Assembly (NCBI GenBank): GCA_019456245.1
Contig: VRUF01000050.1
Span: 1 to 14,612 of the forward strand
Length of the DNA stretch: 14,612 nt
From: Planctomycetota bacterium
GTDB lineage: Bacteria > Planctomycetota > Phycisphaerae > Sedimentisphaerales > Anaerohalosphaeraceae
Direction of reading: 5' to 3'
Below are positions 8,365-14,466 of this stretch, one piece after another. Within the stretch, counting starts at the first letter, position 1. Each line of letters opens with the position of its first letter. A model generated the notes under the pieces. The model was not told the origin of the DNA. It saw only the letters and a program-made list of their open reading frames with translations, and did not search any database. The translations under genes and the position numbers were made by a program.

Positions 8365-9210
8365 ATGAACAAACTGTTAGAATGGCTTGCGAAATTCTTT
8401 GGGCATACCGATGTAAGTGGCCTGGAAGCGATGGCACTAAAAGGACTCCAGGCTCTGCTCGTTCTTTTGACGTCTTATTGGGTTTCCCGGATTATTCAGC
8501 GAATTATTGTTCGCAGTATAAAAAATGACAAAAATGCTGTCCGCACATATAGAACAGCTGTTCGTTATGTCGTAATGCCGCTTGGGTTTGTTATGGCCTT
8601 GCACATAATGGGGCTCAACCTTTCAACTTTTTTTCACACTGGCGGTCTGGTTGCTATTGCAGTGGCGTTCGCTATGAAAGACGTCGCTAATAACCTTGTC
8701 TCTGGGTTTATTCTGAGAGCAGAACGATTAATTAAACCCGGAGATGTACTGGAGAGCCATAACCATGGCATAATGGTAAAGGTTGAGAAAATAGGGTTTC
8801 GCGGCGTAGTTGCAAAAACCAAAGATTCAAGGAATATCCTGATCCCAAACTCACATTTTATCCAGAACTGGATTGCCAACTACAAATATGAGAATACATT
8901 ATGCCAAGTCTGGACCATTGTCGGAGTTGCCTATTCTTCAGACCTCAAGAAAGTACGTCAGGTCTTTGAAAAAGCCTGTAATGAAATGGATTGCTTATCC
9001 GACTGCAGAGATCCCGAGATACTGCTTTTAGGTTTTGCCGAATCGGCTGTTAGTTATAAAGTCAGTGTCTGGATTGAAACCCCGTGGAACAGCGGTCAGG
9101 TCAAATCGGAATTGAACGAAGCAATTTGGTGGGCACTTAAGGAAGCCGACATCGAGATTGCGTTTCCACAACTTGACGTGCATTTTGATGAAGTCATTAA
9201 CTCCAAATAA
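8365..9210 (+). CDS. MscS-family mechanosensitive ion channel
   Basis: The 281-residue protein is close in length to the classic small-conductance channel, which opens under membrane tension to release solutes during osmotic downshock. It has three predicted membrane segments (about 24-44, 65-85 and 93-120). The third is the pore helix, rich in Gly and Ala and followed by M-K-D-V-A-N-N-L-V-S-G-F, the family's most conserved stretch. The soluble beta domain follows with 'KPGD' and 'IPN' (160-162), then a mixed alpha/beta C-terminal domain. The ATG at 8365 begins a natural amphipathic N-terminus; only a weak GGGA lies upstream. It appears to be a single-gene unit with a long leader carrying copy B of the dispersed element. 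The exact subfamily is uncertain. Confidence 0.93.
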   Translation: MNKLLEWLAKFFGHTDVSGLEAMALKGLQALLVLLTSYWVSRIIQRIIVRSIKNDKNAVRTYRTAVRYVVMPLGFVMALHIMGLNLSTFFHTGGLVAIAVAFAMKDVANNLVSGFILRAERLIKPGDVLESHNHGIMVKVEKIGFRGVVAKTKDSRNILIPNSHFIQNWIANYKYENTLCQVWTIVGVAYSSDLKKVRQVFEKACNEMDCLSDCRDPEILLLGFAESAVSYKVSVWIETPWNSGQVKSELNEAIWWALKEADIEIAFPQLDVHFDEVINSK

Positions 9211-9524
9211 CATGTATTTTTAAAATATCGGCTTGGAATAGCCGGGCTATAAGCAAAATAATAAAGTTTTCAGAGCAGCTACGACACACTTTCTAGTTAA
9301 CTTAACTCTATACTGCCACGCATCCGCCGCACACACATCCATCCTCCATCGCCAAGCCTCAACACCGCACCGCTCGCCCGTTTCCTATCGGAACCGACCT
9401 TCGCTAGCCAATCTTTCGCCTCCGGTCGCTGATGCCAAACGCAATCGCCAGCCCTCCGCATCGCACGGCTTCAATCCGCGGCCTTCGCCGTTCTGGAATT
9501 AGCCATATTGATATGCCCATCAAG

Positions 9525-9612
9525 CCGTAAATGCTTCGAGTTGACGTGATATTGGCCAAAACTGCGTAAATTTTTATGTTTTTGTGGCAATTCTTTTGGT
9601 ATTTGTTATACT
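9525..9612 (+). repeat. Dispersed intergenic element, copy C
   Basis: TTGGCCAA (9552-9559) and the core at 9568-9604 match copy B, including 15 identical bases TTTTTGTGGCAATTC. The similarity runs into the -10 region of the promoter that seems to drive the SRP RNA. ATG with flanking A/T then recurs at the RNA start, but the long tail shared by copies A and B is not clear here. Confidence 0.7.
9584..9612 (+). promoter_or_regulatory. Likely sigma-70 promoter of the SRP RNA
   Basis: GTGGCA (4 of 6 to the -35 consensus) and TATACT (9607-9612, 5 of 6 to the -10 consensus) are separated by exactly 17 bases. Transcription would start near 9619, about 37 bases before the RNA's closing stem, so 5' processing would be needed. 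The -35 and part of the spacer belong to the dispersed element. Confidence 0.5.
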
Positions 9613-9654
9613 TGGCGTGCGATTGCGATTCCGGTTCATTAAACAGCGAATAAT

Positions 9655-9753
9655 ATGGCCGGGTCCCATGCAAGCGAGATGCGTGAACCTGGTCAGACGG
9701 GGAACCGAGCAGCCATAAGCGATATTCTTGCTGTGCAAGGTAAACCCGGCCAC
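9655..9753 (+). ncRNA. ffs: Signal recognition particle RNA, small bacterial (4.5S) type
   Basis: This is the RNA scaffold that binds Ffh and its receptor to direct ribosomes making membrane and secreted proteins to the translocon. The ends pair perfectly: 9656-9664 with 9744-9752. The apical Ffh-binding hairpin shows the family signature GTGAACC, GGTCAG and AGCAGCC. A three-base-pair stem, CGG (9698-9700) with CCG (9705-9707), is capped by a GGAA tetraloop (9701-9704). The size, about 99 bases, fits the short form without an Alu domain. A run of five T starts four bases after the closing stem and may help termination. Its place before dnaX and recR matches the arrangement in many bacteria. 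Exact ends are estimated from the stem. Confidence 0.93.
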
Positions 9754-9767
9754 CCTTTTTAATTTAT

Positions 9768-9795
9768 TATTGTTTATTGACTATTGTTTATTGAA
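9768..9795 (+). repeat. Upstream heptad array (four 7-base units)
   Basis: Four consecutive heptads read TATTGTT, TATTGAC, TATTGTT and TATTGAA, making a 13-base perfect direct repeat at a 14-base period (9768-9780 and 9782-9794). The array sits between the SRP RNA and the four-helix-bundle gene, with a matching array on the other side of that gene. Confidence 0.85.
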
Positions 9796-9812
9796 TTATA
9801 GTGGTACAGTCA

Positions 9813-10169
9813 ATGGATCAGAATGAGCTTAAAAGACGTACTAAAGAATTTTCGCATCGGTGCGTTAAACTCTGTGCTCAACTGGGAAATGATCCGCTTG
9901 GCAGGCATATTTGTAATCAGCTAATCCGGTGTGGTACCTCTGTTGCCGCTAACTATCGTGCGGCTTGTATTGCCCAGTCGAAAGCCGGGTTTGTTGCGAA
10001 ACTCAGCATCGTTATCGAAGAAGCCGATGAGTCACTTTTCTGGCTGGAGTTCATTGTCGATGAGTGCCTGTTCAGCAAAGATAAGGTATCAAGCTTAATG
10101 AAAGAGGCCGCTGAACTGACAGCAATCTTCATAACCACAAGAATAACGGCAAGATCAACAATTCAATAG
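9813..10169 (+). CDS. Four-helix-bundle protein, 23S rRNA intervening-sequence (IVS) family
   Basis: I chose the ATG at 9813 (118 residues), because family members begin with a short D/E-x-x-E-L-K-x-R-T-K-x-F segment as seen here. A GTG at 9801 would add four residues. The body shows the family core: an 'RCGTSVAANYRAA' segment (about 39-51), then S-K-A-x-F-V-A-K-L-x-I-V and the E-E-A-D-E-S-x-x-W-L-E helix, and an ending in A-x-R-I-T-A-R-S. The family was first seen in intervening sequences of 23S rRNA genes but is often, as here, a stand-alone gene; its biochemical role is not settled. It is all-helical and cytoplasmic, with no signal peptide. There is no Shine-Dalgarno-like site upstream. 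It lies between ffs and dnaX, framed on both sides by heptad repeats, which suggests a cassette placed in this interval. Confidence 0.9.
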   Translation: MDQNELKRRTKEFSHRCVKLCAQLGNDPLGRHICNQLIRCGTSVAANYRAACIAQSKAGFVAKLSIVIEEADESLFWLEFIVDECLFSKDKVSSLMKEAAELTAIFITTRITARSTIQ

Positions 10170-10192
10170 AACATAGAAAATAGAACATAGAA
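10165..10192 (+). repeat. Downstream heptad array (four 7-base units)
   Basis: A 14-base unit occurs twice in tandem (10165-10178 and 10179-10192), each made of the heptads AATAGAA and CATAGAA. It begins inside the last codons of the four-helix-bundle gene and ends seven bases before the dnaX ATG. Read on the minus strand it gives TATTTTC and TATGTTC heptads, resembling the upstream array in opposite orientation. Confidence 0.85.
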
Positions 10193-10198
10193 AATTAT

Positions 10199-11869
10199 AT
10201 GGCTTATACGGTTTTGGCTAGGCGGTTTCGGTCTCAGACTTTCGGCGATGTTGTCGGACAGGACGCTGTTGCGCAAACACTGAAAAATGCAATCGAGACA
10301 GACCGTGTTGCGCATGCATATCTGTTTTCCGGAACTCGCGGAGTTGGTAAAACTACGATGGCACGGGTTTTGGCAAAATCTCTCAATTGCCTCGAGTCAG
10401 ACAATCCTACAACAGAGCCCTGCTGTAAGTGCGACAGTTGTATAGCTATCAATCTTGGGGAAGATCTGGACGTTATCGAGATCGACGGTGCGTCCAACAA
10501 CGGTGTTGACAATATTCGCGAACTTCGCAAAAACGCCATATACCGCCCTGCCCGGGCACGCTACAAAATATATATCATAGACGAAATCCATATGCTGAGC
10601 ACGGGAGCGTTCAACGCCCTGCTGAAAATACTTGAAGAGCCGCCGGAGCATGTAAAATTTATCTTCGCAACGACGGAACCGAATAAGGTTTTGCCGACTA
10701 TTCAGTCACGCTGCCAGCGGTTTGACTTTCGCAGCATCTCCAGCGAGATTATCGGCGAACAGCTTAAGAAAATCCTCAAGATCGAAAAGATCAAATACGA
10801 AGACGATGTCATTGTGCACCTGTCGCGATTGGCAAACGGATCCATGCGTGACGGGCTGAGTTTGCTGGATCAACTTATTAGCGCAGGGGCTAAAAAGCTT
10901 ACCGTCGAGATCCTGCAGGAATTTCTGGGCGAGGCGGATCGGGCTAAGATATGCCGCCTTCTCGGAGAAATCGGCGATAAAAATGCCGGGCAAACACTCG
11001 AAGTGACCGGCGAACTGCTGGAATCGGGACTTACGCCCAGCCAGATACTACAGGCTGGAATCGATTGCATGCGAGATATAATGGTTCTGAAAACGGCGGG
11101 AGATAAGACCGATCTGCTTGTGCTGACCAAACAGGAACGCGAAAAGATATCCGAAGTGGCGGACAAATTCGATATACCGGCACTTATCTACAGCATCACC
11201 GCCCTTGAAAAGATGCGGTGGACGGTGAAAAACAGCGAAAATGCAAGAGCACTTTTGGAAGCGTCGCTGCTAAGGTTAGCTCTTAGCGAACATTTCCTTT
11301 CGGCAGAAAAACTGCTGGCACAAATCAAAAAAAAAACAGTAGCGCCGGCTGACTCTACGCCTGCGGCAAGACGGGGGGTAGCGGCTTCGTCGAATAAACC
11401 TGTGCCTTCTTCGCCCAAAAAACCTAAGGTTCAGCCGGTTTTTGACGGACCTGTCGGGATTGAAAATATAAAAGAAAACTGGCAAAAGATCATAGAGGCT
11501 GGGCGGGAAGCAAATAACGGTATTGCGGCGGCGATCTGCAATACCATGCCGCAGGATTTTTGCGAAGGGGTGCTGACACTTGCAGTTGAAGCAGGTGACG
11601 AGTTTAAGATGAAAATGTGTAAGCAACGCCAGGAGCAGATCGCCACTTTCCTGACGGCGGCAATGGCATCTGCTATACGGCTGAATTTTACATGGTCGAA
11701 AGCGGCAGGGGAAAAACCGAAAGAGATTGCGAAAACAGATTCGAGGCTCAGCACTGAAGAACGGCAGAAAGTACTTGATAGAGACTCGATAAAGACATTA
11801 AAATCCGGCTTGAATGCAACGGTAACAAGCATACAACCTTTAACCTTAAATGACGAAGCGATAAAATGA
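10199..11869 (+). CDS. dnaX: DNA polymerase III subunits gamma and tau
   Basis: This 556-residue AAA+ protein is the motor of the clamp loader, which places the sliding clamp on primed DNA; the long tau form also ties the loader to the polymerase. Visible features are a Walker A GTRGVGKTT (45-53), a zinc module with Cys64, Cys75, Cys78 and Cys81, a Walker B ending in Asp128-Glu129, and an 'FATTE' sensor-1 segment. The clamp-loader collar domain runs to about residue 370. At codons 377-379 a run of ten A residues (11327-11336) precedes a Pro/Ala/Ser/Lys-rich linker and a C-terminal tau domain (about 415-510). Both alternative frames stop right after the A run, which suggests a short gamma form of roughly 380-384 residues. 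The stop codon overlaps the recR start. No clear Shine-Dalgarno is seen; the leader is made of heptad repeats. Confidence 0.97.
   Translation: MAYTVLARRFRSQTFGDVVGQDAVAQTLKNAIETDRVAHAYLFSGTRGVGKTTMARVLAKSLNCLESDNPTTEPCCKCDSCIAINLGEDLDVIEIDGASNNGVDNIRELRKNAIYRPARARYKIYIIDEIHMLSTGAFNALLKILEEPPEHVKFIFATTEPNKVLPTIQSRCQRFDFRSISSEIIGEQLKKILKIEKIKYEDDVIVHLSRLANGSMRDGLSLLDQLISAGAKKLTVEILQEFLGEADRAKICRLLGEIGDKNAGQTLEVTGELLESGLTPSQILQAGIDCMRDIMVLKTAGDKTDLLVLTKQEREKISEVADKFDIPALIYSITALEKMRWTVKNSENARALLEASLLRLALSEHFLSAEKLLAQIKKKTVAPADSTPAARRGVAASSNKPVPSSPKKPKVQPVFDGPVGIENIKENWQKIIEAGREANNGIAAAICNTMPQDFCEGVLTLAVEAGDEFKMKMCKQRQEQIATFLTAAMASAIRLNFTWSKAAGEKPKEIAKTDSRLSTEERQKVLDRDSIKTLKSGLNATVTSIQPLTLNDEAIK
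11327..11336 (+). promoter_or_regulatory. Ten-A slippery site in dnaX
   Basis: The run reads in frame as three Lys codons (377-379) plus the first base of a Thr codon. A -1 shift, or a transcript with one extra A, adds five codons and stops at TGA (11350-11352). A +1 shift stops at TAG (11340-11342) after one codon. This resembles the nine-A slippage site of Thermus thermophilus dnaX. I see no strong upstream Shine-Dalgarno stimulator and no clear strong downstream hairpin, which favours transcriptional slippage over ribosomal frameshifting. Confidence 0.7.
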
Positions 11870-12471
11870 ACCCGGCTTATACTGATAGCTTAAACGATCT
11901 GATCGAAGAATTTGGCAAACTTCCCGGAATCGGGCCTAAAACCGCCGAACGGCTTACTTTTCATGTCCTGAAAAGCAAACCGGAGGAGGCGATGGCACTT
12001 GCTCAGGCGATTAATAATGTCAAAACGAATATCAGGCAATGTTCCATTTGCTTCAATCTGACAGAAGGGGAAACGTGCAAAATATGCTCGGATGCCAGCC
12101 GTGATCACAGCATAATCTGTGTCGTCGAACAGTCAAAAGACATCATTAGTCTGGAAAAAACGGGGCTTTGCAAGTGGGTTTACCATGTTCTGGGTGGCCA
12201 TATCGCCCCGCTTGAAGGGGTTGAACCGGCAGATCTTACGATAAATGAGCTTGTAAAAAGGATTCGGCAGGGGGATATCAAAGAAATCGTCATGGCTACC
12301 AACCCGAATATCGAAGGGGACGGTACATCGCTTTATATAAGTTCACACCTTGCATCGCTTGGTGTAAAGGTTACACGGCTTGCACGTGGGATTCCTTCCG
12401 GCAGCAGTATCGAATTTGCCAGCGGGAAGATACTTGCGGATGCTATTCTGGGCAGATCAACGCTGGAATAA
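11866..12471 (+). CDS. recR: Recombination mediator protein RecR
   Basis: At 201 residues it has the usual family length. RecR acts with RecF and RecO to load RecA onto gapped single-stranded DNA covered by SSB. The N-terminal helix-hairpin-helix is clear (LPGIGPKTAERL, 19-30). A four-cysteine zinc finger follows (Cys59, Cys62, Cys71, Cys74). The Toprim domain begins near residue 81 with an I-C-V-V-E strand (Glu88) and includes N-P-N-I-E-G-D-G-T. A C-terminal R-G-I-P-S-G-S segment is typical. Its ATG overlaps the dnaX TGA by four bases (ATGA), so translation is coupled. The ybaB gene that often separates dnaX and recR is absent. Confidence 0.97.
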   Translation: MNPAYTDSLNDLIEEFGKLPGIGPKTAERLTFHVLKSKPEEAMALAQAINNVKTNIRQCSICFNLTEGETCKICSDASRDHSIICVVEQSKDIISLEKTGLCKWVYHVLGGHIAPLEGVEPADLTINELVKRIRQGDIKEIVMATNPNIEGDGTSLYISSHLASLGVKVTRLARGIPSGSSIEFASGKILADAILGRSTLE

Positions 12472-12586
12472 GCCTGCCCATTCCATACAACCGTTATGGC
12501 GAGAGGGGCGGGGCGGCTGACATCGTACATTTAAAGCACCTTTTCAGCAAACTCTATGATTGACTATTACCTTTTCGTGCATTGTG

Positions 12587-12595
12587 TGGTATAAT
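12587..12595 (+). promoter_or_regulatory. Extended -10 promoter for rpoN-thiS-thiG
   Basis: TGG followed by a perfect TATAAT (12590-12595) forms an extended -10 element. The hexamer at a 17-base spacing (12567-12572, TTACCT) is a poor -35; a better TTGACT (12560-12565) is 24 bases away, too far for normal use. An extended -10 can compensate for a weak -35. Start is expected near 12602. Confidence 0.65.
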
Positions 12596-12601
12596 GTTAA
12601 A

Positions 12602-12728
12602 GGTTATATTTTTATTTTAACAGGAACTCGTACCCTTAGGGTAGTAAATTTACGCGAGCAAAGCTGTGCCCTTTTTTCTAAAAGCACTTGCCCGCGAATA
12701 AACGGAAAATTTTGACTGTGAGCACTAT
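12602..12728 (+). promoter_or_regulatory. Structured 5' leader of rpoN
   Basis: The predicted leader of about 127 bases holds two hairpins. The first is TACCC-TTA-GGGTA (12631-12643). The second pairs CGCG (12653-12656) with CGCG (12693-12696), GCAA (12658-12661) with TTGC (12688-12691) and GTGC (12666-12669) with GCAC (12684-12687), around a T-rich loop. CTCG at 12627-12630 could instead pair with CGAG at 12655-12658, which would break the second hairpin. It matches no riboswitch class I recognise. A regulatory role is inference. Confidence 0.4.
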
Positions 12729-14213
12729 ATGAAAATGTCCATGACAGGTCAGATGCGGCTTGAGCAGCGAATGAAGCTTGCGCCTCGGATGATCCAGTCT
12801 ATGGAAGTGCTGCAGTTGCCTTTGCTTGCCCTGCAGGAAAAGATCGAAACAGAATTATCGAGCAATCCGGTGCTTGAAGTCGCAGAAGAAGAAACTGAAG
12901 ACAGGACCGTGTCGGAAAACAATATTGCCGAAGACCCCAACGCTGAAACCATAGAGCAAAAAGAGCTTATCGTAGACGAAGAGAACTCCGGGGCCGAAGA
13001 CTTCGAACGGCTTGACAGTATCCAGGACGATTTTAATGAGTACTTTGACCAGGCACCTCCCATGCCTTCTTATAAAGCACGGGAAGGGTCGGATAAAAAA
13101 CTGGAAGCGTTGCAGAATACTGCCGACACAAGTCTTTCACTGCATGAATATCTGACCGATCAATGGGCACTCGTTGAAACCGACGATAAGACCAGGCGGG
13201 CAGGTGCGCTGATTATCGACTACATCGATGAAAAAGGTTTTTTGAGCGTGAGGCTCGAACAACTGCACAATAAAGATAAACACGATTTCGGAATCGAACA
13301 CCTTCAGCAAGCAATTCTGCTGGTTCAAAAACTTGACCCTACCGGGGTTGGTGCCTGTGACCTGAAAGAATGCCTGCTGATACAAATGGAGCAGTTTCCA
13401 GAAGATATGTCGTTTGAAATCAAACTCATCTCGGAGCACTGGAAAGAGCTTTTGGACAACCGGCTTCCGCAGATCGCAAAAAAGATGAAATGCTCCGTTG
13501 ACCAGCTATACCTTGCGATTCGCCGCATGAGCAAACTGGACACATCGCCGGGCCTTCAAATAGGCAGAAACGAAAATCATCCCATCACAGCCGACGTCAT
13601 CGTCAGATCAAATGCTGACGGAAGCGGATATGCCATTTCGCTGGCAAATACGAGTATGCCCAATCTTCAGATAAACGATTTCTATACGACGATGGTCAAG
13701 GATCGCAACGTAAATGTCGAAACACGTGACTTTTTACAGAAGAACATCCATTCTGCACAGTGGCTTATGGACGCTATCGCACAGCGAAGAAGCACACTGC
13801 TGAAAGTTTCAACTGTTATCGTAGAATTCCAGAAAGACTTCTTCGAGAAGGGTAAACTTTTCCTGAAACCCCTGCCAATGGCGAAAGTCGCCGATGTAGT
13901 AGGGATCCACATTGCAACCGTATCACGAGCCGTTTCAGGAAAATACGTTCAGTGCCCGCAGGGTATACTTCCCTTGAGAGGATTCTTTAGCGGAGGGACA
14001 AAGGACACCGACGGCAACCTCCACAGCTGGGATGCCATAAAAGAACAGCTCCAGCAGATCGTCGACGCGGAAGATAAGTCCAAACCGCTAAACGACGATG
14101 AAATTCGTGACAAACTCATAGAATCAGGTCTCGAAAAAATAGCCCGCAGGACGGTCGCCAAATATCGTAAACTACTGAATATTCCCGCCGGTCGATTCAG
14201 GAAAAAATACTGA
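12729..14213 (+). CDS. rpoN: RNA polymerase sigma-54 factor
   Basis: This 494-residue sigma factor directs RNA polymerase to -24/-12 promoters that require AAA+ activators. The Gln/Leu-rich activator-response region I is at about 5-52 (QMRLEQRMKLAPRMIQSMEV and following). A strongly acidic region II runs to about 125, then the core-binding domain. The helix-turn-helix lies near 384-406 (MAKVADVVGIHIATVSRAVS), followed by 'GILPLRGFFS'. The RpoN box that reads the -24 element is ARRTVAKYRK (472-481). The length is normal and nothing is missing. An ATG six bases downstream is an alternative start; a GTGAG seven bases before the first ATG supports the longer form. It is the first gene of a unit with thiS and thiG. 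Confidence 0.97.
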   Translation: MKMSMTGQMRLEQRMKLAPRMIQSMEVLQLPLLALQEKIETELSSNPVLEVAEEETEDRTVSENNIAEDPNAETIEQKELIVDEENSGAEDFERLDSIQDDFNEYFDQAPPMPSYKAREGSDKKLEALQNTADTSLSLHEYLTDQWALVETDDKTRRAGALIIDYIDEKGFLSVRLEQLHNKDKHDFGIEHLQQAILLVQKLDPTGVGACDLKECLLIQMEQFPEDMSFEIKLISEHWKELLDNRLPQIAKKMKCSVDQLYLAIRRMSKLDTSPGLQIGRNENHPITADVIVRSNADGSGYAISLANTSMPNLQINDFYTTMVKDRNVNVETRDFLQKNIHSAQWLMDAIAQRRSTLLKVSTVIVEFQKDFFEKGKLFLKPLPMAKVADVVGIHIATVSRAVSGKYVQCPQGILPLRGFFSGGTKDTDGNLHSWDAIKEQLQQIVDAEDKSKPLNDDEIRDKLIESGLEKIARRTVAKYRKLLNIPAGRFRKKY

Positions 14214-14247
14214 ACCGTCCAGCCATGCACAAAAGGACAAAATTAAA

Positions 14248-14460
14248 TTGGCTATACTGAAAATAAATGGTCGTGAAAAACAGTTTGAGGACGGTAAAAT
14301 GCCGTCGACTCTGATGGAATTACTCGATCACATGGGAATACATCACGCCACGGTCGTAGCCGAGATCAACGGCAAGGTTATCGAACGCAAAACTTTTTCC
14401 GAGACCGCCCTCGACGAAGGGCAGGCAATAGAACTCGTGCGATTTGTCGGAGGTGGATGA
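14248..14460 (+). CDS. thiS: Sulfur carrier protein ThiS
   Basis: This 70-residue ubiquitin-like carrier holds sulfur as a C-terminal thiocarboxylate for making the thiazole ring of thiamine. It ends in the needed Gly-Gly (F-V-G-G-G) and has the beta-grasp opening A-I-L-K-I-N-G-R. It starts at TTG; AGGA lies ten bases upstream, and the only ATG nearby would remove the first beta strands. It follows rpoN after 34 bases and precedes thiG by six bases. The codons for its terminal glycines also form the GGAGGTGG ribosome site of thiG (14449-14456). Confidence 0.93.
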   Translation: MAILKINGREKQFEDGKMPSTLMELLDHMGIHHATVVAEINGKVIERKTFSETALDEGQAIELVRFVGGG

Positions 14461-14466
14461 AACGAT

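Larger units (their letters stand above)
9211..9654. other. Spacer between mscS and SRP RNA gene
   Basis: Just after mscS, CGGCT and AGCCG (9229-9244) form a 5-bp hairpin without a T tract, so termination there is doubtful. From 9301 to 9480 the plus strand is strongly C-biased (79 C against 30 G by hand count), unlike any gene nearby. Copy C of the dispersed element follows and overlaps a promoter. A minus-strand open frame (9404-9673) crosses all of this and the start of the SRP RNA; I do not believe it is a gene. Confidence 0.5.

Noticed and set aside
9404..9673. Minus-strand open frame of 89 codons upstream of the SRP RNA.
   Set aside because: It covers the RNA's 5' end, its promoter and the repeat, and shows an Arg-rich composition expected from a C-skewed tract rather than a protein.
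9777..9802. TTGACT and TATAGT within and after the upstream heptads as a promoter for the four-helix-bundle gene.
   Set aside because: The spacing is only 14 bases and both hexamers are by-products of the heptad repeat or its edge.
12560..12565. TTGACT as the -35 of the rpoN promoter.
   Set aside because: It is 24 bases from the TATAAT, beyond the usual 16-18 range; the extended -10 explains the site without it.
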